Of a stretch of 64,000 bases of DNA, positions 34,792 to 43,557 are shown piece after piece (the stretch's first letter is position 1; the number at the start of each line of letters is the position of its first letter). Made by a program: the position numbers and the translations under genes. The notes under the pieces were generated by a model. The model ran no database searches, was not told the DNA's origin, and worked only from the letters and a program-made list of their open reading frames with translations. Source of the stretch: Sporanaerobium hydrogeniformans (GTDB taxonomy: Bacteria; Bacillota; Clostridia; Lachnospirales; Cellulosilyticaceae); assembly GCF_002735925.1 (NCBI RefSeq), contig NZ_PEDL01000002.1, forward strand, positions 124,001 to 188,000, written 5' to 3'.

Positions 34792-35505
34792 ATGATGCTT
34801 CGAATAGGAATGTGTGATGATTGTAGTATTTTTTTAAATGAGACACAAAGGCTTATAAAGGAATATTTAAAAGCTATTAATCATTCGGCTGAAATATTTA
34901 CTTATGAAAAGGGAGAAGCATTATTGCAAGATTTAAGAAAGGAGAAATTTCAGCTGGATCTTATTTTTTTAGATATAGATATGCCAAGTATAGATGGTCT
35001 CCAAGTTGCACAAAAAATTAGAGAGCAAAATCAAAAGGTACTCCTTGTTTTTTTATCAGGGATAGAGGAAAGAGTCTATGAAACATTTAGAGTTTATCCT
35101 TTTCGGTTTATAAGAAAAAAAACTGTAGGTATGGAATTAAAGGAATGTCTGGAAGGTGCTATAAATTACTTTAATGAAAATCAAGATTTATTTACCTTTA
35201 AATCACAAGAAGGGACTATACGTCTACCTATTGGGGAGATTATGTATTTTTATTACTTTAACCGTCGCTTAGAGGTGTATACTTTAAATGCACATTACTA
35301 TTCGGTATCTATGGTATTTAAGGAGGTTATTGAACAATTTAATAACAAGGGTTTTGTGTGTATTCATAGGAGTAGTATGGTGAATGTAAGACATATAAAG
35401 GCAATTAATAAGTTGTACATTGTGTTAGACAATAATCAAAGACTTTCTATTAGCCGACATAAATATAATGAAGTATTTGAAGCATTTACAAATTATGCAA
35501 GGTAG
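34792..35505 (+). CDS. agrA: AgrA-like LytTR response regulator
   Basis: This 237-residue protein has a receiver domain (about 1-125; acidic pair in CDDC, phospho-acceptor Asp61 in FLDIDMPSIDG, Lys in RFIRKKT) and a LytTR DNA-binding domain (about 140-235; HRSSMVNVRHIKAINK, LSISRHKY). It is the response regulator for the adjacent AgrC-like kinase and should bind the direct repeats before agrB. AAGGGAGG precedes two adjacent ATGs (34792, 34795). TATAAT at 34755 is a possible -10 for agrA-agrC. Confidence 0.93.
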   Translation: MMLRIGMCDDCSIFLNETQRLIKEYLKAINHSAEIFTYEKGEALLQDLRKEKFQLDLIFLDIDMPSIDGLQVAQKIREQNQKVLLVFLSGIEERVYETFRVYPFRFIRKKTVGMELKECLEGAINYFNENQDLFTFKSQEGTIRLPIGEIMYFYYFNRRLEVYTLNAHYYSVSMVFKEVIEQFNNKGFVCIHRSSMVNVRHIKAINKLYIVLDNNQRLSISRHKYNEVFEAFTNYAR

Positions 35506-35513
35506 GGGATAAG

Positions 35514-36833
35514 ATGGGGAATGAGTATATTTGGAGTTTATTTGAAATAGCCATTACTTTGATGGAAGTTTATCTATTTAATGTATTCTTAGAAAATTTT
35601 TTAAGCCACAAAAAGAAAATACCAAATTATTGGGATTGGTTAGGAATTATTCTTATAGCAATAGTAAATTTAAAATTTAATAGTATAGCTGCTTTTTCTT
35701 TAAAAGTTGTAGTAGTTATTCTAGTATACATTATTTTCAGTCATTTATTATATGAAGGTGGATTGAAAATTAAGTTTATTTATTCTGTACTCTTTTTACT
35801 TTCCGTAGCCATTATCGATATTACTGTATTTCAATTAACTACCATTTTTTTAAAGGTAGATTACAAGGAAGTTTTAATGCAAGATACGGCATATCGTATA
35901 GTTGTATGTATTTTAACAAAGCTTGTTTTGTTTATTCTTATAAAAAGTGTTTATAGACCTAAAGGGAAAAAAGTTTCCCTTATTCCACAAAATATTTGGC
36001 GATTAATTTTTTTTATATTTATAACAGGTATAATCAGTTTGCTTGTTATTAGTGAAATTATTATGTGTGCTTCTAAAAATGTAGAAGAGAATTTCAGTTT
36101 AGTTATTATTGCATTAAGCATTTTTATTTGTAATATTGTAGTATTTTTTTCTTTTGAAGAAGTATGTGATTATTTTATTAAAAGTAAGGAATATGAATTA
36201 GTTGAGTATCAGAATCAGATGTTGACGCGTGCTGTGAAAGAAAATGAAGAGTATCAAAAAGAAGCACGTAAAATGCATCATGATTTTAATAACCATCTTA
36301 GTTGTATTGATATGCTTCTGCAAATGAATAATATAGAAAAGGCACGAAAGTATATACAAAATATGCTAGTATCAACGAATGAAAATAAAATGCTTATTCG
36401 ACTAGGAAATGAAATTGCAGAAGCAGTGGTGAATCAAAAATATCAATTAGCCCATAAACAAGGCATTGCATTTCAGGTAGAAGGAAGCTTAGATGAAAAA
36501 ATACCTATTGAAGCTGTGGATTTATGCGCTTTACTAAGTAATGCATTAGATAATGCCATTGAAGCTAGTTTAAAGATTGAGGAAGAAAAAGACAGAAGTA
36601 TTTATTTACAAATTAAACCGTATAAAGATTACTTAATGATTCAAGTGAGGAATGCAGTAGCTGAGGAAGTTAATGTAAAAAATCTTAAAACTTCTAAAGA
36701 AGATAAAAATAGACATGGGATAGGTATGCTCAGTATGAAATCTGTTGTAGAAAAATATGAGGGGTATTTAAAATATACTTGTGAAAATAAATACTTTAAT
36801 CTTTCTATGATGCTAAAAGTTGTAAATGTTTAA
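35514..36833 (+). CDS. agrC: AgrC-like quorum-sensing histidine kinase
   Basis: This 439-residue protein has about six membrane helices (1-225) as peptide sensor, a coiled linker and a GHKL kinase domain. The phospho-acceptor His is in HHDFNNHLSCIDMLL (His256), the N box is ALLSNALDNAIEAS and the G box is NRHGIGMLSMKS. This architecture is that of AgrC/FsrC-type receptors of cyclic peptides. It lies 8 bases after agrA; its stop codon touches the first copy of the repeats that precede agrB. Confidence 0.93.
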   Translation: MGNEYIWSLFEIAITLMEVYLFNVFLENFLSHKKKIPNYWDWLGIILIAIVNLKFNSIAAFSLKVVVVILVYIIFSHLLYEGGLKIKFIYSVLFLLSVAIIDITVFQLTTIFLKVDYKEVLMQDTAYRIVVCILTKLVLFILIKSVYRPKGKKVSLIPQNIWRLIFFIFITGIISLLVISEIIMCASKNVEENFSLVIIALSIFICNIVVFFSFEEVCDYFIKSKEYELVEYQNQMLTRAVKENEEYQKEARKMHHDFNNHLSCIDMLLQMNNIEKARKYIQNMLVSTNENKMLIRLGNEIAEAVVNQKYQLAHKQGIAFQVEGSLDEKIPIEAVDLCALLSNALDNAIEASLKIEEEKDRSIYLQIKPYKDYLMIQVRNAVAEEVNVKNLKTSKEDKNRHGIGMLSMKSVVEKYEGYLKYTCENKYFNLSMMLKVVNV

Positions 36834-36893
36834 CCATTCGTACATAAAAACATACCATTCGTACATATTTTCACATAAGAGTAAAAATATAAT
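36833..36893 (+). promoter_or_regulatory. agrBD promoter with paired LytTR-type binding sites
   Basis: ACCATTCGTACATA occurs twice without mismatch (36833-36846 and 36854-36867), 21 bases start to start, which is two helical turns. Twin direct repeats with this spacing are typical sites for LytTR regulators such as AgrA and VirR. A perfect -10 TATAAT lies at 36888-36893 with no good -35; the second repeat ends where the -35 should be, as expected for an activator-dependent promoter. Confidence 0.8.
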
Positions 36894-36920
36894 GTAGAAT
36901 ACTTTCAAGAGGTGAGAGGT

Positions 36921-37535
36921 ATGCTAAAAATGATAAGTGAAGATTTTTCTTTTATTTTAGTAAGAAATCGTTTGATTTCTGAAGAAGATCGAGAAGTTTA
37001 TATCTATGGCATAGAACTCCTTCTTACAGGTTTAGTAACAACACTATTCCTTATTTTCCTAGGAATCATCTTTAATCAGCTAGCATTCACCTTGTTGTTT
37101 ATGCTCATCATGGTAACGGTGCGCGGATACTCTGGAGGTTATCATGCCAACAGCTATAATCGGTGTTTTCTGGTGACGAGTTTAGGATGTTTAGTAGGTA
37201 TTGTTCTAAGCATGAGATTGCAGGTTGCTTTAAAACTGGGGGCGAGTCTTGTCTTTTTGATAATAGCTTTAGTGGTATTAGGCTATGTAGGTTCTATTAA
37301 TAGCTTTAAAAATCCTAAGACATTAGAGGAAATGAAAAAACGTAAAAGGAAAGTACGTTTACTCATTAGTTTTAATGCAGGGCTTGCAGGACTTTTTATT
37401 TTAAGTAATAGCGAAGCTTATGGTGTATATTACTTTGCTATTGCCTACACTTTATTTTTTATCACTCTTTTAATGGTGATAGAACTTTTACAGAGGAGGT
37501 ATTTAGATGAATACATGGAAAGAAAAAGTTCTTAA
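36921..37535 (+). CDS. agrB: AgrB-type peptide-processing membrane protease
   Basis: This protein of 204 residues is of the accessory gene regulator B family: several membrane helices and the catalytic motif RGYSGGYHANSYNRC, with His75 and Cys82 seven residues apart as in AgrB. It cleaves the AgrD C-terminus and closes the ring. The frame opens at GTG 36912, but AAGAGGTG lies over that codon and 6 bases before the ATG at 36921, so the ATG is taken as start. The gene overlaps agrD by 29 bases. Confidence 0.95.
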   Translation: MLKMISEDFSFILVRNRLISEEDREVYIYGIELLLTGLVTTLFLIFLGIIFNQLAFTLLFMLIMVTVRGYSGGYHANSYNRCFLVTSLGCLVGIVLSMRLQVALKLGASLVFLIIALVVLGYVGSINSFKNPKTLEEMKKRKRKVRLLISFNAGLAGLFILSNSEAYGVYYFAIAYTLFFITLLMVIELLQRRYLDEYMERKSS

Positions 37536-37653
37536 AGGTGTTGTAAAGATGGCAGATAAAGCAGTAGAAGGGGCAAGTGGTTCTAAATCCTTTTGGTGGT
37601 CTTATGAGCCTCAAATGCCAGAGAAGTTAAAGCGAGCTAAAGGATTAAAATAA
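37507..37653 (+). CDS. agrD: AgrD-type autoinducing peptide precursor
   Basis: This 48-residue peptide has an amphipathic N-terminal helix (MNTWKEKVLKGVVKMADKAV), a core SKSFWWS and a C-terminal recognition tail YEPQMPEKLKRAKG. Aligned with clostridial AgrD (for example the C. perfringens ring Cys-Leu-Trp-Phe-Thr before YEP), the ring residue is Ser28, giving a predicted Ser-Phe-Trp-Trp-Ser lactone. There is no cysteine at all. AGGAGG lies 7 bases before the ATG, inside agrB. A terminator follows. Confidence 0.9.
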   Translation: MNTWKEKVLKGVVKMADKAVEGASGSKSFWWSYEPQMPEKLKRAKGLK

Positions 37654-37676
37654 TAAGAAAAGTAGTAGAAAAGATG

Positions 37677-37705
37677 GGAGAAGCCTTGTGCTTTCTCCTT
37701 TTTTT
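37677..37705 (+). terminator. Intrinsic terminator after agrBD
   Basis: GGAGAAGC pairs with GCTTTCTCC (one extra T) and runs into a T run. Confidence 0.75.
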
Positions 37706-37775
37706 GATGAATGATTTCAAGTTAGAATAGGGCATACTAGAAAGAAATAGATTAAAAAAAGAATGAGGAACGACA

Positions 37776-38444
37776 ATGAAAGTAATGAGTGTATTTGACA
37801 TTATTGGTCCTAATATGATAGGACCCTCGAGTTCTCATACAGCAGGTGCGTTAAGACTAGCTCGAGTGATGTATAAACTGGCACCACAGCCTATTAAAGA
37901 AGTCACCTTTGTACTTTATGGATCTTTTGCTAAAACATATAAAGGACATGGAACGGATAAAGCTTTAGTTGCAGGGCTATTAGGTATGGAAGAGGAAGAT
38001 GAACGAATCAAGGAAGCTTTTAACTATGCAAGGGAGGCGGGACTTTATTATCGTTTTGAGATCAATGACAGTAAGCACTATAAGCATCCTAATACTGTAG
38101 AAATTATTGTAAAAGGAGGTAAAGGAGAGCATATTAGTTTAACAGGAGCTTCAATTGGAGGAGGAGCCATTCGTGTAGATAAAGTAAATGGCATAGAAGT
38201 TTTCTTTACAGGAGAATATTATACACTTTTTATCATACATCAAGATAAACCAGGGGTGGTAGCACATATAAGCCAGTGTCTTAGTAAATATGAGATTAAT
38301 ATTGCTTATATGCGTCTTTATAGAGAGCAAAAAGGAACGATAGCATCAACTATTATTGAAGCAGACGAACCATTAACAAAGGAAGTACTAAAAGCTATTG
38401 AAGCAAACCCTGCTATATATAATGCGAAGCTTATTCATTTGTAG
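37776..38444 (+). CDS. sdaAB: L-serine dehydratase, iron-sulfur dependent, beta subunit
   Basis: This 222-residue protein has the diagnostic start FDIIGPNMIGPSSSHTAGA and a C-terminal ACT domain (about 148-220). With the alpha subunit downstream it forms the oxygen-sensitive 4Fe-4S enzyme that converts L-serine to pyruvate and ammonia. It leads the sdaAB-sdaAA operon. Confidence 0.96.
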   Translation: MKVMSVFDIIGPNMIGPSSSHTAGALRLARVMYKLAPQPIKEVTFVLYGSFAKTYKGHGTDKALVAGLLGMEEEDERIKEAFNYAREAGLYYRFEINDSKHYKHPNTVEIIVKGGKGEHISLTGASIGGGAIRVDKVNGIEVFFTGEYYTLFIIHQDKPGVVAHISQCLSKYEINIAYMRLYREQKGTIASTIIEADEPLTKEVLKAIEANPAIYNAKLIHL

Positions 38445-38472
38445 AAGATCGAAAGTTAAGAAGGAGACCAAC

Positions 38473-39342
38473 ATGGACTTTAGAAATGCAGTAGAATTGC
38501 TTGAATACTGTGAAGTGAAAAATAAAAGTTTATCTGAAGCAATGCTTGAAAGAGAGATGACATTATTTCATCTCTCTCAAGAAAAGGTATGGGAGAGGAT
38601 GAAGCATGCCTATGCGATCATGAAAAGGGCAACGCATTTACCTCTTGAAAAAGACTTAAAGTCAATGGGGGGGCTTTTAGGAGGAGAAGCAAAAAGACTC
38701 TATAAACGCTATGAAGAGGGTAAAACTGTATGCGGCAGTTTAATGGCGAAAGCTATTAGCTATGCAGTGGGCGTTTTGGAAGTGAATAGTTCAATGGGAC
38801 TTATTGTAGCAGCTCCAACAGCTGGGTCTTCTGGCGTTATTCCAGGTGTACTTTTGGCCATACAAGAAGAATATGCCTTAGAAGACGAGGTTATGGTTCA
38901 GGCACTTTTTAATGCAGGAGCAGTAGGGTATTTGATTACATTAAATGCTACGGTATCTGGAGCTGAAGGCGGGTGTCAGGCAGAGGTAGGTGCAGCTTCG
39001 GCTATGGCAGCAGCAGCTCTATGTGAATTAATGGGAGGTAGTCCAAGGGAATGCTTAGATGCAGCTTCTACAGCACTTACGAATATTTTAGGCTTAGTTT
39101 GTGATCCCATTGCTGGGCTTGTAGAAGCACCCTGTCAAAAACGTAATGCCATGGGGGCGTCTAATGCTTTAATTAGTGCAGAAATGACTTTAAGTGGTAT
39201 TCGTCACCTGATTCCTTTTGATGAAACAGTAGAAGCTATGTACAAGGTAGGTAAAAGTATGCCAAGTGAACTACGTGAGACAGCTATGGGAGGTGTGGCT
39301 GCTACGCCAACAGCCTGTCAGCTCTGCAAAGGTATTTTTTAA
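38473..39342 (+). CDS. sdaAA: L-serine dehydratase, iron-sulfur dependent, alpha subunit
   Basis: This 289-residue catalytic subunit has VNSSMGLIVAAPTAGSSGVI, GAEGGCQAEVG, CDPIAGLVEAPCQKRNAMGA and CQLC, containing the cluster cysteines. The open frame reaches back to 38398 inside sdaAB, but AAGGAGA 8 bases before the ATG at 38473 (MDFRNAVELL) fixes the start there. Confidence 0.95.
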   Translation: MDFRNAVELLEYCEVKNKSLSEAMLEREMTLFHLSQEKVWERMKHAYAIMKRATHLPLEKDLKSMGGLLGGEAKRLYKRYEEGKTVCGSLMAKAISYAVGVLEVNSSMGLIVAAPTAGSSGVIPGVLLAIQEEYALEDEVMVQALFNAGAVGYLITLNATVSGAEGGCQAEVGAASAMAAAALCELMGGSPRECLDAASTALTNILGLVCDPIAGLVEAPCQKRNAMGASNALISAEMTLSGIRHLIPFDETVEAMYKVGKSMPSELRETAMGGVAATPTACQLCKGIF

Positions 39343-39408
39343 AATAAGAGAAGAGATGTTCTAAAAGGAAGGCATGCCCCATAAATTAATAAAAAAGGGG
39401 ATGATGAA

Positions 39409-40086
39409 ATGGTGCAGGGGTATGTCTTGTTAATTGGAACTTGTATCCTAGCAATAGGTGTGGTGCTTTGCAATATGAAGAATATACTTAAAAATCCATA
39501 TAAGCTTTTAAGGAGCATATGTTTTGGGTTATTTACCTTTTCCTTGCTACGCTATTTTACATTAATTGTTTATGGAGATAGTCCAAGCTACGAACAACTT
39601 GTTCATTTAAGAATATTTTATTTTGCTACGAGTATAGGACTTACAATGACAACAGCTTCAGCAATATGGTATGTGACACCTTTTTATCGTGAAAGATGGC
39701 ATTACGGGAAGTACTTAGCCTTCTTTATTCCATGGATACTATTTTATTTATGGCTTATTGTAAAGCAACCAACACGCATTATACAAGGAAAATATTATGG
39801 ATATATATTACAACTTTTGCCACCTTATGAGGCTTGGTTAGCTAGTGTTCAAAGTATCTTTGTTGGAGTTGCTATTTTACTATGTGTATTAGGGATGCTA
39901 AGGCATAAGCATATCGAAATAAGAGTGAAGCTTTTTATACTTATTTTAGCGCAGTTAATCCTGCTACTTGATGGGCTAACTTACTATTTACCTCTATTAC
40001 ATACTTTTGCACCTTTTACAGTCAGTGAAGTCTTAGGATTTTTAGCTGTGTTATACGGATTTAGTGGTTTTAGTGAAAAGATTTAG
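39409..40086 (+). CDS. Seven-helix membrane protein of unknown function
   Basis: This 225-residue protein is almost entirely membrane: about seven predicted helices and short loops. The topology resembles N-terminal sensor modules of some histidine kinases (histidine-kinase-N-7TM type), but no output domain follows. AAAAAGGGGATG precedes the ATG. Monocistronic; no function can be given. Confidence 0.7.
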   Translation: MVQGYVLLIGTCILAIGVVLCNMKNILKNPYKLLRSICFGLFTFSLLRYFTLIVYGDSPSYEQLVHLRIFYFATSIGLTMTTASAIWYVTPFYRERWHYGKYLAFFIPWILFYLWLIVKQPTRIIQGKYYGYILQLLPPYEAWLASVQSIFVGVAILLCVLGMLRHKHIEIRVKLFILILAQLILLLDGLTYYLPLLHTFAPFTVSEVLGFLAVLYGFSGFSEKI

Positions 40087-40111
40087 GAAGACATTAGATT
40101 GTTTAAAACAT

Positions 40112-40158
40112 AAAAATAAGTGCTACTTATCCTTTAAGATGGAGTAACACTTATTTTT
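40112..40158. terminator. Bidirectional terminator
   Basis: AAAAATAAGTG-C-TACT pairs with AGTA-A-CACTTATTTTT; it lies between convergent genes. Confidence 0.8.
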
Positions 40159-40181
40159 ATTATGTTAATAGATAAAATTTT

Positions 40182-41063
40182 TTAAAGATATTGTTCATAT
40201 TTTTTAATAAGGCAGATTCCTCCTACATCTGGTCCTGTATTAACCCCAATAGTAGTTCCGATTAAGGTATAAGGATTGTTAAAAGTGACACCAAGAGCAG
40301 AAGAAAGGTCTTTGGCAAGTTGCTCTGCATACTTCAGGTTATCAGCATGAGCAAAAGCAATATGAAAGGCTTCAGGTTGCCCTGCTATATACTTAGCAGT
40401 ATCTTCGATGAGTTTAGCCATGGCTTTTTTAATACCGCGTACTTTGCCACCTGGAAATAAAAGCCCATCTTGTAAGTAGATAAGTGGTTTAACATTGAGC
40501 ATGCTGCCAAGTAGTGCAGCAGCCTTGCCGATGCGTCCACCATGTTCTAGATAATCCAGTGACTCAACAAAGAAGAAAATACGTGCGCTTTCTCTAAGTT
40601 TTTCAGCTGTTTGTACAATTGTGTCAAAAGGTAAGCCATCAGCAATCATCCGTCCAATTTCTTGGACCAATAAGCCTTGGCCTGCCGTAGCATTTAATGA
40701 ATTAATAATTGCAATTTGCGCATTGGGATAATTTTCTAAAATAAGTTCACGAGCATTTAAAGCGGCATTATGAGAACCACTAAAATGAGCAGATAAGTTG
40801 ACACAAATAATACTTTTACCAGCTGCTACTAGAGGCTTAAAAGTTTCTACATAATCATTAATAGCAGGTAGAGATGTTTTAGGAAAGATTTTCTCTTTGC
40901 GAAGCTTGGCGTAAAAATCAGGTATAGTTAACTCTGTTATTTCTTTATAATAAGTCGTCTGGTCAAAAGACACATAAAAAGGAATAATTTGAACATTATA
41001 TTCCTTAACGAGAAGCTCAGGAAGGTCACAGGAACTATCACTTAGTAGTACAATTTCAGACAT
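40182..41063 (-). CDS. DegV-family fatty-acid-binding protein
   Basis: This 293-residue protein starts IVLLSDSSCDLPELLVKEY and contains FPKTSLPAINDY, CVNLSAHFSGSHNAALNA, DSLDYLEHGGRIGKAAALLG and GTTIGVNTGPDVGGIC, all DegV hallmarks. DegV/FakB proteins hold a fatty acid for phosphorylation by FakA kinase; no fakA is adjacent. A strong AGGAGGTG site precedes the ATG. Confidence 0.93.
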   Translation of the reverse strand: MSEIVLLSDSSCDLPELLVKEYNVQIIPFYVSFDQTTYYKEITELTIPDFYAKLRKEKIFPKTSLPAINDYVETFKPLVAAGKSIICVNLSAHFSGSHNAALNARELILENYPNAQIAIINSLNATAGQGLLVQEIGRMIADGLPFDTIVQTAEKLRESARIFFFVESLDYLEHGGRIGKAAALLGSMLNVKPLIYLQDGLLFPGGKVRGIKKAMAKLIEDTAKYIAGQPEAFHIAFAHADNLKYAEQLAKDLSSALGVTFNNPYTLIGTTIGVNTGPDVGGICLIKKYEQYL

Positions 41064-41225
41064 ACATTCACCTCCTTTTATTAAATTGTCCTCCTCCCCA
41101 TATTAATATGCATTACTAGAGACTGTCAATTCATAAAATAAAACTTATTTTCAAATAGAAGCAGTTCTTTTGAAGAATTGTTTTGCATATATTTACTGTA
41201 GTGATGATTAGAAGGGGGAACATAG

Positions 41226-41681
41226 ATGCTATCTTCAAGTTTAGAAAAATATCTCATGTGCCTTTATAGAATGATGGAGGCGGATAAAGAATTAAAAAGT
41301 ACAGATATTGCAAAGCAAATGAATCAGCCACTTCAAAAAACCATTCAAGCTTTGCAACGTATGCATTACCAAAAATATATTGTTTATTCTCCCTATCAAC
41401 CACTTAAAATAACAGATCAAGGTAAAGAAATGGCTAAGTATCTTATTGCAAGAGGTCAATTAATTGAAGAATTTTTAGATTTCTTACAAGTTCAGATTAA
41501 TAAAGAAACAGAAAAAGAAGCCATGGAACAATATTTATCTTATGAGACGTTAGAAAATATCGAAAAATTTATGCTTTTTAACCGTCAATATCCTGAGGTT
41601 ACAGAGCGTTACCATATCCTTCTTAAAAAAAATATTAAAAATCAACTCCTACCACCTCTTCCTGAAAATGAGCGTCTTTAA
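41226..41681 (+). CDS. DtxR/MntR-like metal-dependent regulator
   Basis: This 151-residue protein has an N-terminal winged helix (LEKYLMCLYRMMEADKELKS, TDIAKQMNQPLQKTIQALQRM) and a helical second domain (about 75-140) with the DtxR-type layout LIARGQLIEEFLDFLQV. The usual metal His/Glu residues (such as the HxxxE of MntR) are not obvious, so the family call is moderate. No metal transporter is next to it. GAAGGGGG precedes the ATG. Confidence 0.65.
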   Translation: MLSSSLEKYLMCLYRMMEADKELKSTDIAKQMNQPLQKTIQALQRMHYQKYIVYSPYQPLKITDQGKEMAKYLIARGQLIEEFLDFLQVQINKETEKEAMEQYLSYETLENIEKFMLFNRQYPEVTERYHILLKKNIKNQLLPPLPENERL

Positions 41682-41707
41682 AGAATAGTCCTGGCTATTC
41701 TTTTTTT
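41681..41707 (+). terminator. Intrinsic terminator
   Basis: AAGAATAG-TCCTGG-CTATTCTT is followed by TTTTT. Confidence 0.88.
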
Positions 41708-41803
41708 GTTAACAAAAATTAAGATGTATTCCCACAGGAAATGTGCTAAAATGTGTTAAGTACATAAAAATTGTTAATAATTATAAAAAAAATAGAGGAA
41801 GTT

Positions 41804-43459
41804 ATGGAAGAGAAAAAAAGTTCACAAAGCCTTATGAAAGGTGCTATGATTTTAAGTATAGGTATTTTTGTTAGTCGAATCATAGGTTTATTGTATCGAA
41901 TTCCCATTACAAACATCATTGGAGATGAAGGGAATGCCCTATATAATGTAGCCTATTCTATTTATGCAAATATATTAGCTTTAACAGCTATTGCTATGCC
42001 AGGAGCGCTTTCAAAGTTAGTAGCTGAAAGAGAAGCTATTGGTGCTTATCGTGATGCCCATCGTGTCTATCAGATTACGCTAAGGTATTTTACTTTATTA
42101 GCAGGCTTACTAGCCTTTTTAATGGCAGTAGGAGCACCTTGGATTGCACGTACCTTTTTCCCAGAGCAAGATGTAGTGATGCCTATACAAGCTCTTGCAC
42201 CAACAGTTGTGATTGCCACCGTAATTGCTATTATGCGAGGGTACTTTCAGGGACGTAATCATATGACGCCTACAGCTATTTCACAGGTTATAGAACAAAT
42301 TTTTAATGTTATTTTTAGTGTTGCTCTAGCATACATGATGGTAGGTATTTCTTTAACAGCAGGAGCTACAGGGAGTACTTTGGGAACAGGCATAGGTGCG
42401 CTAGCTGGTTTTATCGTTCTTTTATTTATTTATTATAAGCAAAGACCCGCTTTAAAACAGCAAATAGGTCGTAGCCAGAACACTACCTATGAAAGCACCT
42501 GGATCATTTTAAAAAAGCTTATGGTTATTATGGTACCTATGGTCATAACTACATCGGTATTTTCAGTTATGACCACTATTGATCAAAGTATGATCACAAA
42601 ATTCCTACCTCAGTCAATTGATAGCTTAAAAGCAAGGGGTATGGCAGATTATATTCCTATAGCTCAGGCGTCTAATCTAGAAACAAATGAGATTGTAGCA
42701 AAGCTTTTGGGACAGTTTGGCTTTCAATATACGACCTTTATCAATATTCCTATTAGCTTGGTTTTACAGTTGGCGGCAGCTGCCGTACCTGCTATAGCAG
42801 CTGCTATGTCGGTGGGAAATTATAAAGAGGTGCGTCATAAGACAAAACTGATCTTTAAAATAGGTTTATTAGTAGCAACTCCTTGTAGCATTGCTTTCTT
42901 ACTTTTTGGAGAACCGATTATTGCACTTATTCTTAGCAATCCTACAGGAGGAAAGCTATTAGCAGCAGGAGGTATCGGACTTATTTTCATCACTTTAGCC
43001 CAATTAAGTGCGGGGATTTTACAAGGAATGGGTAGGCCACAAGTGGCTACTTTTAATGCATTAATTGCATGTTTTATAAAGGTAGTTTTAAATAGCATAG
43101 CCCTTTCTATTCCTATTTTAAATATTTACGGCTTTATTCATAGTACAGCACTTTGTTATTTTATTTATGCACTTCTGAACATACGCTATTTAAGTAAGCT
43201 TTTACACCTTCGTTTCAATTGGAGAAAGTTGCTTTTAAAGCCATTGGGTAGCAGTATAGTGATGGGGATTATTTCAATGCTTGTTTACGTCTTGGTAGAG
43301 AAGATTTTAGATGGCTCTAAATGGAGCATGCTTTTTGTTATTCCAGTAGCAATGCTTACGTATTTTATTGTAGGTTTAAAGACAGGTACTATTACAAAAC
43401 AAGATTTACTTTATTTACCTGGAGGAAAGAAGCTTATTCATTTTTTAAATAAAGAATAA
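41804..43459 (+). CDS. Lipid-linked sugar flippase, MurJ/SpoVB-like (YtgP type)
   Basis: This protein of 551 residues has 14 predicted membrane helices and the MOP-superfamily start MKGAMILSIGIFVSRIIGLLYRIPI. It belongs to the polysaccharide-export flippases that include SpoVB, YtgP/MurJ-like and YabM. It probably moves lipid II or another undecaprenyl-linked sugar outward. The frame extends to a TTG at 41771, but AGAGGAAG lies 4-10 bases before the ATG at 41804, which is chosen. TGCTAAAAT at 41744 is a possible extended -10. Confidence 0.88.
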   Translation: MEEKKSSQSLMKGAMILSIGIFVSRIIGLLYRIPITNIIGDEGNALYNVAYSIYANILALTAIAMPGALSKLVAEREAIGAYRDAHRVYQITLRYFTLLAGLLAFLMAVGAPWIARTFFPEQDVVMPIQALAPTVVIATVIAIMRGYFQGRNHMTPTAISQVIEQIFNVIFSVALAYMMVGISLTAGATGSTLGTGIGALAGFIVLLFIYYKQRPALKQQIGRSQNTTYESTWIILKKLMVIMVPMVITTSVFSVMTTIDQSMITKFLPQSIDSLKARGMADYIPIAQASNLETNEIVAKLLGQFGFQYTTFINIPISLVLQLAAAAVPAIAAAMSVGNYKEVRHKTKLIFKIGLLVATPCSIAFLLFGEPIIALILSNPTGGKLLAAGGIGLIFITLAQLSAGILQGMGRPQVATFNALIACFIKVVLNSIALSIPILNIYGFIHSTALCYFIYALLNIRYLSKLLHLRFNWRKLLLKPLGSSIVMGIISMLVYVLVEKILDGSKWSMLFVIPVAMLTYFIVGLKTGTITKQDLLYLPGGKKLIHFLNKE

Positions 43460-43557
43460 ATAAAGTAGTAGAAAAAGATATGTGAAAATGTATAAAAAAT
43501 TGAACATTTAGACATAATTCTAATAAAGAGATTATATTCCATTTAAGGAAGTGAATT

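Noticed and set aside
41771-41803. TTG start for the flippase
   Set aside because: No ribosome site before TTG; AGAGGAAG precedes the ATG at 41804.
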